Positions 44,703 to 55,869 of a stretch of 64,000 nt of DNA are shown here, piece after piece. The translations under genes and the position numbers were made by a program. The DNA is from Apostichopus parvimensis (Eukaryota; Echinodermata; Holothuroidea; Aspidochirotida; Stichopodidae), in the NCBI GenBank assembly GCA_000934455.1, contig KN889604.1, positions 1-64,000 on the forward strand. The letters are read 5' to 3'. Position 1 is the stretch's first letter. Each line of letters starts with the position of its first letter. Under the pieces are notes generated by a model. The model was not told the origin of the DNA, did not search any database, and saw only the letters and a list, made by a program, of their open reading frames with translations.

Positions 44703-47700
44703 CTGTATAACAAGAAAAAGAAAACCTTTAAGATTGATCTTTATTCACTTGCAAAATAAAAACACTGTTAAATTACTTAATAAATACCTCCAAACCATTT
44801 AAATTGCTATTGTGCTTTATACAAATAGATACCGGATGATGGCTAAGTGAAGTAGTTAAATATACTAACGAAGTACATTTACCTAGGTGTTACAGATGAC
44901 AAGATCATTCGCAGTGTAATGATTTGAATCATCTTAATGAAAATAAGAACTACAACATTGTGGTGTTACCTTTCTACTTGCAGCTAGTTCCAGTATTTTG
45001 ATGACAGATCTCTGTATTATGTTGTTGTCTTGATCTCTTATTTGCAGAGATCCTGAGCAAACCTCTCGTAAGTTCTCCATAATTTCGTCAACATTTCCAA
45101 CCTGTTCGAGAATGCATAGAATCGGAAGGGCTTCGATTCCTTCCTGGCTAATCTCCAGATGCTTTAGAATATGTTTCGCTGCTGTTGGTTTAATGCCACA
45201 TGCAAATCTAACAACGTACTGGAGCTGAATTGGATCCAAATCTTCCAGTATCTCTAACTCATCTTCTCTAAGTTCGTCGTCTAATGTTTCATTAACTTTA
45301 TCCAAGACACTAGCAAGGTGATGGGCTGCATACCACTCACAGAACAGGCTGTGATAAAATCTAATCTTTGAAACGTTCTTTACGTGTTCTGAAGCTTCAA
45401 TGCCTGGATAATTGGACAACACAAGGGTTTCTTCTTCTCGTAATATCCCAATAGTTAAGTATTGGTCAATGAACTCTTTCCCGAGCTTTTGAAGTAAGTC
45501 TACTTTGTCCATGTCAGGATTATGCGAATGACCGTTGAGCTTTGCAAAGCATAACTCGTCAAGCTGTTGATGATTGTTTTCATTCATCTCAAATTTCTCA
45601 ACGTTCTCATCTTTGAACTTTGATTTCATGTGACAGTGAAGGCACGTGATCATGTAACGAAAAAAGCTTGTCATTGAAGTACAGTTCTTAAGGGCGTCAC
45701 TCTGTAAACTAAGATGAGCGTACATGACAAAAAATAGTGGAACCACGCAGAGCTCTTTAAGAACAGGATTTTCTTCTAGCCATTCCTTGATTGTATTTTC
45801 GAAGGACTTGTAGCCGTTGATCGTCACAACCTTTTGCAAATATTCTTCCTGCGCTTCGGATTTGAATCCTGTAAGCCTAAGACGATTAGTCTGTTCTGCG
45901 TATTCCTTGGGAAGTTGTGACAATCTTGTCGTTAAAAAAACTTTACAATCAGGAAACATTTTTCGTTGAAGAATATTGAATATGTCCGAGTTCTCTACCT
46001 CTTTTTCTGGATATTCGTCAAAACCATCCAATATGATCATCAAAGAAGGACAATTATCGATGAATCTCTTAACTTCATAGATAGTGAATTGAGAATTTGT
46101 GGGCAAAATAAACCTTTTGACGGCTTCATAGATTGATGAAACCTCTTTCAATTGTCTTAGTCTGATTAAAAGAAATATGTCTATGGAGCACAGAGATGAT
46201 CCTGGAACTTCATGGCACCATTCATAGGCAAGTTGTAGAGCTAGAGTTGACTTACCGTACCCTGGTTCAGCCTCAATTATCCAGCGATTACCATTCAGCT
46301 GTGGATGCGTGAACAGATTTTTATAGGAATCAAAGCGTTCCCATTTCGGCTTCATTGTTTGGCCCTTTAATAAATATTCAATGCCACCTTCAACATACAA
46401 TTCGTGCACGGTGCAGCGATCTTGCAAGAAAGGTATTGGTTTGATTCCGCAGTAGAGATTTTCGTAGTTTAATTTTAGCTGTGCGATGAAGGTTTTCAGT
46501 GCATCAGATTCTGTGGAAATATAGCAACCCAATAAATGAAATAAAGTACCTATGTCATGGTAATCTCCGGAGAATTTGCATAAATTAGTGTCAACGACTT
46601 TATTAAATATATAATTTAGGATACTGTGTTAGAAAAGGAAGCTCTAATTATTACGGTTCGTTATATGAAAAGTTAATTAAAACTTTGGTAGCATAATTTA
46701 GCGTTATTCGAGTGATGATCACAACTTTACCTGCTTTCTGTACCATTGGCACGTTCTGTGGAAAGATCAAAAAATGGAAATCATAAAATGAAATATGGAA
46801 TGTGAAATATTCGGCAGAGTTTGCAGTACTATCTTTTTGAGTCAAGCAATAAAATTCGTTAACTATTTGATGGTGCTCTTAAAATTCTTGCTAAGCTCTC
46901 CTCAGCGTGTTATATATGATCATAAGTTACATATCTTATGGATCTGTTTCACAATTAAAGTTGAATAATTTTCCATACTCAGTATAATAAATATGTATAC
47001 CTTAGGAACATATCTTCAACGTTGTAGAAAAGCTAAACTTGCTTAATACGCTTGAACAACATCTGTTTAATCTACAATCATTGATGCTTAAAATATAACC
47101 GTTGCGAAGATTAGATGAATTGAATTGACCTCTTCATCGTTTGTCGTTGTGGGTACCTGTGGATCTCTTGTCTTTCGATAACCTTCCAGGAGCAACGAAC
47201 AAAAAAACTTGATAAATTTCTATTAATAAATGAAATATACATTCAAAGAAGGCTCGTTCATATACAAAAAGATAGTTCATTACTGTGCACTTGTATGTTA
47301 GTAGAGAGTAAAGAAAAAGGTACTGTAAGGTAATAAATAACATAAAATAAACATAAGGTAAACTGTTTTATTAAAGGAAGGATTGCTGTATAATTGCAAA
47401 ATTGCATTCCTAGTCATTTGATAAGTACTTCGCTTTACAAATTAATTGCATAAGTATTCATTATTTTGTTGATGAGGGTGTTAGTCCAACTCACATTAAA
47501 CAATTTAGTAATGAAACCCTATTTTCTTTTCGATATCACGAGAATGTGACAAGAAAGGAAGTACAAAGAAAACAAAAACCGGTTTACATGATAGGATTGT
47601 GTAGAAAATCGTGTATAGAAACCAAGAAATCAACGTGAGAAAATATTAACACATTCTGAAAGAAAACTTTGTAATTCGTACATCATTTGTCTGTTGTGAG

Positions 47701-50700
47701 AACAAGAAACAATACCTAAGTAGATGCAACAAGCTCCCACGAGTATAGCAACCGCGACGACAAGGATAATGATGAAAACAAAAGTATATTGATTGTTGAT
47801 TGTCGGTGGAGGACTACCGTCTGTGTTGACTATTTTGTTGGTTGTCTGTGGTTCTATTGTGAAGAGAATATATGTAGACATTATAGACAGTGTCTCGTTA
47901 CATACCATATGATAGGAAATGCTTACCCAAGTGATGTAAATTAGTCAAAATCGAAAACATAATATTGAACATTGAATTTCGTACTAGCGTATCTTTATTA
48001 TTAATATGAATAATCGGTTAATATACGTAGTCATGTTAGGAAGGCAGCATGCATGAAGATAAAATAGATATAATAAACCATAACATAAAATATAGACATT
48101 ATAATATCGTGCATAATTTATGAGCGGATTCCTATTAAACGGATGTTAAACTAACCTATTCCTTGAAATAACAATTCAGCTTTGAAGGTAAGTTGAAAAA
48201 GTTTTGCATTTGTTCCTACAGCTCTGCATTCGACAGTTAGTCTGTTATTTGACTTGTCTTTGACAGTGAACTCTGTCGTAAGAATTATATCAAATGTGCC
48301 GTCAATGGATTATGTTTTCAGCTGTTGTTGTCCATGGAATGAAATCATCTGTGCTGAGTCGTCTTGGTACGCTCTCCACTCTAAGTCTACCTCTGGCCGT
48401 ATACCCTTCACTGCGCACCTCAATATGTCGTTATTGTTCACATCTAGTACACAATAGCGATCCTGAGTACACCCATCAATAATGGGATAGTTTGGGATTG
48501 GATTTTCTGCAGGAAAGGAGACAAATATGATTAAATTGCTACCCGGGTAATGATATATAACCACGATTGATTTAGGACACTCTGATTTGAAATTCTAAAT
48601 AGGGAAGGAAGAAGGTGAGGGGTAATACAGACAGCGACCGCCTTACATATATTATAATTTCGTAGCGAGGTTATTAAAACCATTGTCATCCGCATTGAGT
48701 TTTTAATTAAAAGAGTAAGCAACTAGGTATAGCACTTACCATATACAACGAGATTTAATAAGATGACACCTCCCATAGAACCGTGGGTGTATGTGCACAT
48801 GTATATTCCCTCGTGTCTCAGTTGTACATCAGGTATTATTAAATTCCCTTCTCGTAACTCATACTCTCTCGATATAACGTATGTTGCATTGGCTGTATCC
48901 ACATCGACAATAACAGGTGTGCTAACATTGTCCTCTGTAGAGATCATTTCCCAGACGAGAAGGCGATGATGACCATCCATGCATGGAAGCACTATGTTCT
49001 CGTTTCGCGCAACTGCTACTTCTGTTGTATTGACTTGGGATGTTTTCTTCCCCTTTTTATGGACCAAAACCAATGCCTCGCTATGCACCAGCAAATTAAG
49101 CGGATCGGCGGCTTTACAAACGAGCAGAGACAGGTATGATGATTGTATGAAAGGTTCAGTAACAGTCAGGAAACTTGTCCACATGCTCGTCTTGTTTGTG
49201 AAAATGGTTATGTTGTTTAATTGTATGCCACCTTCTACAGTGCTGGCCAGCCATGTTCATGACATGGCAGGTCTAGCGTCCTGCATTCGACATGTTATTG
49301 ATCTTCCCTGTCTCCATTGGATATAACATACGCTACTTTGTATGTCACAATCGTCAACTACAGGAAAAGGTGGGTTCGGCCGAACTAGAAATTTGGAGAT
49401 GAAAATAAAGATAAAGACGGATTTTTAAATAAAAGTGGTCGGTTAGGCATACTTTAAAGTGGACCATTTTACTAGAGGTTTAACTGCAAGCCTTAGTTTT
49501 CATACCACGTTTCCGGGAAATTGGATCCCAGTATCATTTGTCTCGACGGTCTTTTTCTTTGGGAACACATTCTGGGCTATAACACTTACTTACCACATCT
49601 TCTAGATAGTCCTCCTCTCACATTAGATCAGGTATTATGTACTTATTGTAATAACATGCGAATTAACTAATAAACAATACCGACAGTTTTGGAGGTGTCA
49701 AATAATCTATAGAATATAGTTTTATGTCTGCAATGAACAGTCAGGTTCGTAAAATTTGAGGTAGACAATGATTACTAAACACTTCAAAGGTTTGAATATA
49801 ATGGATGTTATGCTCACTGTAGGAATTATATCAATTTCTTGCTAGGCTGTTCTGATAAGTTTCGCATTCACACATAGTGAATCTGGTTCATGTTCGACAG
49901 ATACGTTCTTGATTATGTACTTTTGAATAGAGCTTAGGAGGTCAATAATTCTAAAAAAAATCATGAATCCATTATTATGTCTTCATAATACGTTGAATAA
50001 TGAGGACTCACAATTTTCGAATTATATTCAAAGTTAAAATAAAGTAAATAAGTTGTCTCATATAAAACGGTGTAAAAGATACAATGGTTTGAATCTAGTA
50101 AACGTAGTATTAACTTACTATAGGTAATTAGATCGATATCATGTCTTGTTAGGCTTCCCTGATCCGTTTCATATTCATACACCGTGAATTTGATTTCGTG
50201 TTCCACCGATACGTTGTTGATTATTAATGATCCATCTGATCGGATGTCGAATTCCCCTGAGTCATACCCTGCCCCTTCAACATTTTGGTTATTGATGAGG
50301 CTTACTGTTGCTGGACCGTCTGTTATGGTAAGCTTATAATACCAATGAATGCTAGAGAAGCTATCACTGAAACTACAAACGATCATCCCTGCTTTTCCAA
50401 TCTCAAGGTACTGAGGAGATTTACATCCATTGCGGGCAGCTGTTAGGTAAGGAAATACAATTTCAGAGTTCACAATACGTCTTATGATTTGCAAATGTTG
50501 AAAAAGACTCTTGCTTCGTTATCGATTTTCAATCGGATTCCGTGGTGTTAATAACATTCATGGATCAATTGAAACATGACGGACAAGATGGCAATTCACG
50601 GAGTTGCAGATCTCATGTCTTCTGTAATGGAATGGATCTACATTGACCTTTGACCTTGACCTTTAAAAACTACATAAACACTAATTTCAAATTTGAGACA

Positions 50701-51262
50701 TGATTTTCTAGATATCTTGCAGTTTAATAACTTTTTCAAACGTTCTGACAAACAGAAAATGGCAGAAAACAGCTTTGGGGTATTTGAACCTTTGACTTAT
50801 ATAATACCTCTAAGGATCATAAAAAAATGCGTTAAAGACTAAACTCCTATTGTTAAGTCGATAAGTCTTTGTCGATTTTAAATTATATTTCATGGTGCTA
50901 ATAATATTCATAGATCAATTGAAAATGAAATGTGTTTTTCTTATTTCAGCTATTGATCTTAATTGTAATATAGTAAACATATCAGAGTCATAGCAAATCT
51001 TATAGAATATATTGTTACTGTTGATACTACGGATTCTTGGTATGGTCAGGTCGACGCATTAACTTTATACTACCTATGGCTTTGAAGACAAACTAATTTA
51101 ATGACAGGGCAGCACATAGGAAGTTGACAGCGATTATAAGACAAACCAACCAAGAACACGTAAAGTATGACTATGTAAAAACATTACTTTGTATGGTTAC
51201 TCACCTAAGGAAATACTTGCAAGAACCATGAGGAATATAGCCTGTGCTGCCTTATTTGCCAT
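44494..51262 (-). CDS. Transmembrane immunoglobulin-NACHT receptor, copy B (two stops in ectodomain)
   Basis: Nine exons: 51205-51262, 50119-50439, 48740-49384, 48156-48506, 47716-47853, 47157-47182, 46731-46755, 44970-46510 and 44494-44702. Exit phases 1,1,1,1,1,0,1,0,2 match every following entry, and all introns are GT-AG. Cumulative coding length is 3314 bases (about 1104 residues), with the 3' end unresolved. Order of domains: signal peptide (about 1-20), four Ig-like domains (about 21-458), stalk and transmembrane helix (about 483-504), short basic linker, NACHT (Walker A near 605) and an LRR-like module. NLR proteins are normally cytosolic, so an Ig ectodomain on a NACHT protein is unusual. 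In-frame TGA (49257-49259) and TAA (48310-48312) interrupt Ig exons 3 and 4, so this copy may be a pseudogene, a null allele or wrongly assembled. The NACHT exon is fully open. Confidence 0.85.
44970..46510 (-). CDS. Ig-NACHT copy B exon 8: NACHT NTPase domain (intact)
   Basis: Single 1541-base open exon after TTTCCACAG, entering in phase 1 and ending AGAAAG|GTAACA in phase 0. Pre-domain block KPIPFLQDR; Walker A EAEPGYGKSTLALQLAYEWC; Walker B MIILDGFDEYPE; sensor-like VFLTTRLSQLPKEY; winged-helix region VLKELCVVPLFFVMYAH; FYHSLFCEWYAAHHL, the FxEYxAA-type motif; helical end ILELAASRK. All nucleotide-binding residues expected of NACHT proteins are present, so the domain looks capable of binding and hydrolysing NTP. 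It is the cytoplasmic signalling or oligomerisation part of the receptor. No death-fold effector domain lies between membrane and NACHT. Confidence 0.92.
46731..46755 (-). CDS. Ig-NACHT copy B exon 7 (25-base micro-exon)
   Basis: Acceptor GATCTTTCCACAG, donor AAGCAG|GTAAAG. Encodes NVPMVQKA plus one base; moves the phase from 0 to 1 as needed by the NACHT exon. Confidence 0.7.
47157..47182 (-). CDS. Ig-NACHT copy B exon 6 (26-base micro-exon)
   Basis: Acceptor TTGCTCCTGGAAG, donor CCACAG|GTACCC. Encodes GYRKTRDPQ, basic residues directly inside the membrane (stop-transfer), and moves the phase from 1 to 0. Confidence 0.6.
47716..47853 (-). CDS. Ig-NACHT copy B exon 5: stalk and transmembrane helix
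   Basis: 138 bases, acceptor CTTCACAATAG, donor TTAG|GTATTG, phase 1 at both ends. A polar, Pro/Thr-rich stalk (EPQTTNKIVNTDGSPPPT) precedes an uninterrupted hydrophobic stretch FVFIIILVVAVAILVGACC, a single-pass type I membrane helix. Confidence 0.85.
48156..48506 (-). CDS. Ig-NACHT copy B exon 4: Ig domain 4, one in-frame stop
   Basis: 351 bases, acceptor CCTTTCCTGCAG, donor AATAG|GTTAGT, phase 1 at both ends. Ig pattern: DILRCAVKG, Trp in VDLEWRAY, and TVECRA as the second Cys. TAA at 48310-48312 follows QQQLKT. The corresponding exon of copy A lies outside the window, so the ancestral residue is unknown here. Confidence 0.8.
48740..49384 (-). CDS. Ig-NACHT copy B exon 3: Ig domains 2 and 3, one in-frame stop
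   Basis: 645 bases, acceptor AAATTTCTAG, donor TATATG|GTAAGT, phase 1 at both ends. Domain 2: SITCRM, a core Trp in TWLAS, LLVCKA. Domain 3: IVLPCMD, LLVWEM, LRHEGIYMCTY. Sequons NIT, NKT, NVS and NAT suggest glycosylation. The stop TGA at 49257-49259 replaces TTA (Leu) of copy A, a single-base difference. Confidence 0.88.
49836..49920 (-). pseudogene. Decayed fragment of the Ig exon 2, copy B
   Basis: Counterpart of 1123-1232: TTCTTGCTAGGCTGTTCTG, TTCGCATTCACACATAGTG and GATACGTTCTTGATTATG mirror the 3' part of exon 2. No open frame. Confidence 0.6.
50119..50439 (-). CDS. Ig-NACHT copy B exon 2: Ig domain 1
   Basis: 321 bases, acceptor TTCCTTACCTAACAG, donor CCTATA|GTAAGT, phase 1 at both ends. 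V-like Ig fold with MIVCSFSDSF, SIHWYYKL and SLIINNVSVEHEIKFTVYEY; the second Cys is missing at the usual place, as in copy A. By my count it differs from copy A at six bases, four of which change residues. Confidence 0.85.
51205..51262 (-). CDS. Ig-NACHT copy B exon 1: signal peptide
   Basis: ATG at 51262, encoding MANKAAQAIFLMVLASISL, a short polar start and hydrophobic core, then G|GTGAGT in phase 1. Cleavage is likely near the junction with exon 2 (SLAA). The 58-base length and phase equal those of copy A exon 1. Confidence 0.85.
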
Positions 51263-53305
51263 TTTACTTGACGTTAGAGAGCTGCAGAATATAAACGTAA
51301 TGTGTTTTAACGTAGTAACTTAGCAAAGGCATAGTAAAAGGGATTAAGCTAAAATCATTTTGGGATTCGATTCCTCATGCAAACAGAGTTGTCAGCTTGC
51401 TATGTTACATGATTGCAATATGTCATAGTTCAGTACTATGCTATCAAACTCATTCTGGCGAGTAGAACATGGTTTATCAATGTGATGTTGTAGGTTGCTA
51501 CATTAAATGCGAACGTTATTGTATCGGTTCTGTTTACAGCACAGTTGGGTGCATCAACCACATTACATTAAGAACTATACATAACACATACATGTACATT
51601 TATAACTTTTGGCCCTCAGATTCCTTCTGCGTCGAAATCCATGAACACTAACACTTATTTTATCGTTAAACTGTAGCATGAACCAGTATTTGTAAAATCC
51701 TGCATTTATCCACGAGGCATAACTAACTTACATCACGTGACGATCATGGCGACCTTCGTGAACTTAAAGCTATGCATGTGTAAGTTCCTTCTTTTGAGTT
51801 ACTGTTTCTCGAATGTTATTGTACCTGTTCTGTTTTTACAGCATAGCTGGGTACATTTAACGTAACCACATTACATTGATAACTATATAACCATTTCATG
51901 CACATTTGTAAATGCTTGCACTCTTCTGCGTCGAAAATCCATGAGCACTAACACTAAATGTATCGTTAAACTGTAGCTCGAACCAGTATTTGTGAAATGC
52001 TGCAGTAATCCACCAGGCTTAGAACTAACTTACATCACGTGATGATCATGGAGACGCCTGTGTAAATTTTGAGTTATCTTTTCGCAACAGTCGCATGTTA
52101 CTTTCATGGTACATTACAGTAGAATATATGGCAACTGTCTTAGCAACGTCTTTATCAATAAATATATGTCTGAATAGTGATACTTTATGTTAAACTTACC
52201 TTATAGGCCTATGTTAAAACCGGCGCGAAGAATATAACCGCGAAGAATATCACCTAATCCCATGTATGTTTACAGCATACCCAGTTATGATAATTAGATT
52301 CACGGGCGTGGGTATGTACGAATCAACGGTTAGGTTGTTACTTAAACCAGATCAGTGTGTATGTGTGTTTGTACGAATTTAGCACGATGGCGCGGTATGC
52401 ATTTTTCTTCAAACACTACGGTATCAAAGTTCATATTTCTTATAGATTTTGTTTAACTAATCGCAACAGCATGAGGGTTAATTCCTGGTTGAAATTCTCA
52501 TGCAAGTAAAAACTCGAAATTTCTCGAAAGGAAAATGGTGGGAAGCAAGCATCGGTGTATAGTTACAAGGAAATGAATACATGCGTTCTACGTACTGTTA
52601 ACTTATTATTATCACAATGATATTGATAGTGAATGATATTTAACGCTTAAAATACCCAAACTCTGATTGTTCTGCAGACATAATTCGAACCTTGCGTATG
52701 TTATTACTGTATTGTTCGGATGCCCATCAAATAGGGTCCGAATGAAGCTGTCCAATAATCATTCACGACATTTGATGAGTGATGGGTATATAAGTGTATA
52801 GTATATAACCAAAGATCCTAAGTTAATCAATAGATTGTGCTTACAAGCAAACTTTTATTTTGTTATTTGCCTAGAAGATTACTAAACATTTAAGTTGATC
52901 TATCAATAATTGAAGATTTGTTCAACAATAACAAATCAAACGTCTTCCAAATTATTTTTTAATGTTAATCGTTTGCTTTCGGATCTTCCTTAATATGCAC
53001 GTGTGAACACTACAAACAATAAATTACACACTGTGGATGACGACTCCAAGGTCCCTTGGTTTATCACTGTCAAACATACAGAAAATATGAAACAGTTTCT
53101 CCAATAAAGAAGCAGACGTTATCGTTTATTGTTCAGAATGTTATATGGAACTAAACCGTTCATTCTCACATCCAACTAAAAAAAAACCCATTGCAGTTAA
53201 TATGTTTCAAAGCAACGTGGCTTCAGAACGGACATTATTGCGGTAACAGTTATTATTATTATTATTATTTTTAAAGTGGATTCCAGTTTAAATACAAATA
53301 GTTGG
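51263..53305. other. Spacer upstream of copy B receptor; local tandem doubling
   Basis: Matches 2627-4332. The segment with ATTGTATCGGTTCTGTTTACAG, TTCTGCGTCGAAA and ATCACGTGACGATCATGG occurs twice (about 51500-51770 and 51805-52060). A TTATTATTATTATTATT run lies near 53251. No gene seen. Confidence 0.6.
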
Positions 53306-53753
53306 CAAGGGCGGATCCAGGAATATCGAAAGAGGAGAGGGGAGAGGTGGGGGAGTTGCTCTGAAGGACGGACTTGTCATGACTACTCTCAAAGCGGAGC
53401 ACCACCATCGATTGGCGCGGAGGGTAGCAATAGTTCTTGTTTTGCCAAAAGTCTCCCGGATGACACTTCCCAGGACTTGTTATGTTAGTTGCATTTATTA
53501 TCTTTATTTAGAGATCTCATATGTTAGAAATTTACACTTCCAAAAAATCTGGTCTCAGCAGCTTACTGCGCGCAAAGCGCGTCTAAAACCTTTGGGTTTT
53601 CTGTTGAATGTGAGCTAATGTCAGTGTTATGTAACTACTTAATGTCAAGGAAATACACCTCATCCACCGTTAAAAACTATGGCATAACGTATTACCCTAA
53701 TAAAAAAGAAGGGGGGGGGGGAGGGGAGCAGGTGCCCTTTGGATCCGCCCCTG
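53306..53753. mobile_element. Non-autonomous DNA transposon with CAGGGGCGGATCC ends (copy B)
   Basis: Same insertion as 4333-4749. Left end CAAGGGCGGATCCAGG, right end GGATCCGCCCCTG, flanked by GTTGG at 53301-53305 and 53754-53758. The better preserved right end confirms the inverted repeat. The GCGCGCAAAGCGCG hairpin is kept. Confidence 0.8.
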
Positions 53754-53758
53754 GTTGG

Positions 53759-55313
53759 AAACCGTAGCAAGATAAACTATACCCACTATTCGACATTATC
53801 TAGGTCACGTGATGAGAAGCAAAGCTATCACTGTCCCAATAAAGGATCTCGTTCTTGAGCTTCCATTGTAACAATTACACATCAAGGGTTGTACAGAAGT
53901 TGAAGCAGGCTTTTATTTCTTTTTTATTTCTGAACGATTTAAAATCGTCTGCATCAGACATGAAGAAGAGAATCAATTTATTTATTTTGTCAATTTTTAA
54001 TATTTAATAACGAGTGATTACTAGCTAATTTATTAACAGAAACAATAGATTCAAGTTATTTATTTTGTCAATTTTTAATATTTAATAACGAGTGATTACT
54101 AGCTAATAAATGAACAGAAACAACTAAAAAAGTAAAACTATAGATGACAAGAATAATACGATAAATATTCGTTTAAAGATTCCACGCCGTCTCATTGCAT
54201 ACGAACAAAGTGATGTGGCCACCAAAACCTTTGACCTTATTGAGCAAGTGTGAGTTGATAGCTATACCGAAAACACATTGATAGACTATGCATTCATCAT
54301 TAGCTTCTGAAAAGAGGATTGCGTCTGGAACGGTTTTGGGAGAGAGGAGGAGGATTCACATGGTAATCGACGGTCAGTGTGATTTGTGACCCCTTTTTAA
54401 AGGCAAACTGCAAAATTATTTCACATTTTCAAACGAAATGAATCCTTCATGCATCATGTTTGACACATCCATTTCCGATTTACTATCGAACTGATTTTTC
54501 AAAAAGAAGGCAATGGTTGTAAAATTAAGCTGCTTTTCATTTACACAAAAAGTAAATTTTAATATTATACATTGCAGGAAACCTACCTCTAAATCCGAAA
54601 GGGTCATTATAATTACCACAAAGGGGTGCAAACGGGCGTAATTTTTCTTTATTTTTTAATTAATATGGGGTAGAAGGAAGTGGGCATAGGTACCTTGTCA
54701 ACAACAAGGCCCAGGTCATATTTATATTTTTTATTATTATATTTGACATATGGATAATAAGGTAATAAAACAACTAGTTATCCGATCAACGCTACATAAT
54801 AGCGCTGTCGATTTTGCATATCACCCATATAATCCATGTGGCAACAGCGGTTTACTAAAATGCATATAATGGATTTAAGGTAATCACCGTAACGTTATAA
54901 TGTGTTCCGGTTTTATTGTCAAGTTCTCATTGAAAGGAGTAATACATAAAATTGTTTTTCTACAGCCAATGTGCGTACTCTTTGTACAAAAAAAAAAACG
55001 TATAATTCGTAGCTCGTCATCATCGCAGATGCACTTAGCGGCTTCCGTAGATTTTGTGAGCAAGCGAAAGTTCAAGGAGTATTTGGAATTTAATCGTTCT
55101 TTGTCCGTTTGAGATTCAAAGCTAAGCTTAAAGATTATTTCTTAGTAGGAACTATTTCGTCAACCACAATGCTTAATATCTGATTTTGCCATAGTATGTG
55201 TATTTCTCTTTAGTGTTTTAATTGAAGAATCAACGTGTTTGAATATCTAAAAAAGGATTTAGGTATCCTGCGTTCCTGTTCGTTGCAATCGTATTAAATA
55301 TATTGATTAAAGT
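53759..55313. other. Spacer with short tandem duplication; no gene seen
   Basis: Matches 4755-6209. A 76-base unit ending AACGAGTGATTACTAGCTAAT is doubled at 53985-54120. At 55029-55112 the frame MHLAASVDFVSKRKFKEY stays open as in copy A. Confidence 0.5.
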
Positions 55314-55641
55314 ATGTCTCTTGCCATTAAAATACGCAGTCTTCTTGTTATAATGTACTTCATCCACTACAGTTTGGGTAACTTTCTCATCGTGTCGGAA
55401 AGATCGGAATCTGTTATAATAGAAAATTGTTGCGGTGCGAGGCAAAACAAAACTTGGAAGTTTGATAGCGAAGTTCTATTTTTTAATTGGATTCCGAGCA
55501 TGAAAAGTCCTATCAAAGACACTGTTTCACTTGATTCTAGCAATGCACTACGTATTAATGACTTGTCTCTGATACATGAAGGAATTTATCAGTGTATATG
55601 CGATAATCATCATGTGAAAAACTATTCATTGGAGATTAAAG
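55314..55641 (+). CDS. Signal peptide plus Ig domain exon, divergent gene of copy B
   Basis: ATG at 55314, then MSLAIKIRSLLVIMYFIHYS (signal peptide) and one V-like Ig domain: ENCCGARQNKTWKF, FFNWIPSMK (core Trp), SLDSSNALRINDLSLIHEG and GIYQCICD (second Cys). The exon ends ATTAAAG|GTTGGT in phase 1, the phase used between all Ig exons in the neighbouring receptor. It is the first exon of a secreted or membrane Ig protein transcribed away from the Ig-NACHT gene, about 4 kb apart. I could not place its downstream exons, so a cytoplasmic part is unknown. Confidence 0.8.
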
Positions 55642-55869
55642 GTTGGTGAAATTGTTTAGTATACTTGCTAGGAAAATATGTTATTCATTTGATGTATTTC
55701 AGCTTTTTGTAGTAACTGTTCAACTGAATTATAATTAACGGATAAAAAAAAAACATGACTCAGTTGTCTTTTCAAAGCAGCATATTACCTAGCGACCCTA
55801 TCCAATGACACCCATGTATACAAGTAGTGCTGTAATGCACTAACTTTAGTTGTTCAAGTCAATTTGACT

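Noticed and set aside
46510-46532. An apparent N-terminus MGCYIS before the NACHT exon, which would be a perfect myristoylation/palmitoylation signal
   Set aside because: The first codon is TTG, not ATG, and the stretch is the pyrimidine-rich acceptor TTTCCACAG of the NACHT exon. It is intron.
48763-49326. Plus-strand open frames conserved between 66-629 and 48763-49326
   Set aside because: They are antisense shadows of the two-Ig exon on the minus strand, which has the matching splice sites and Ig residues.
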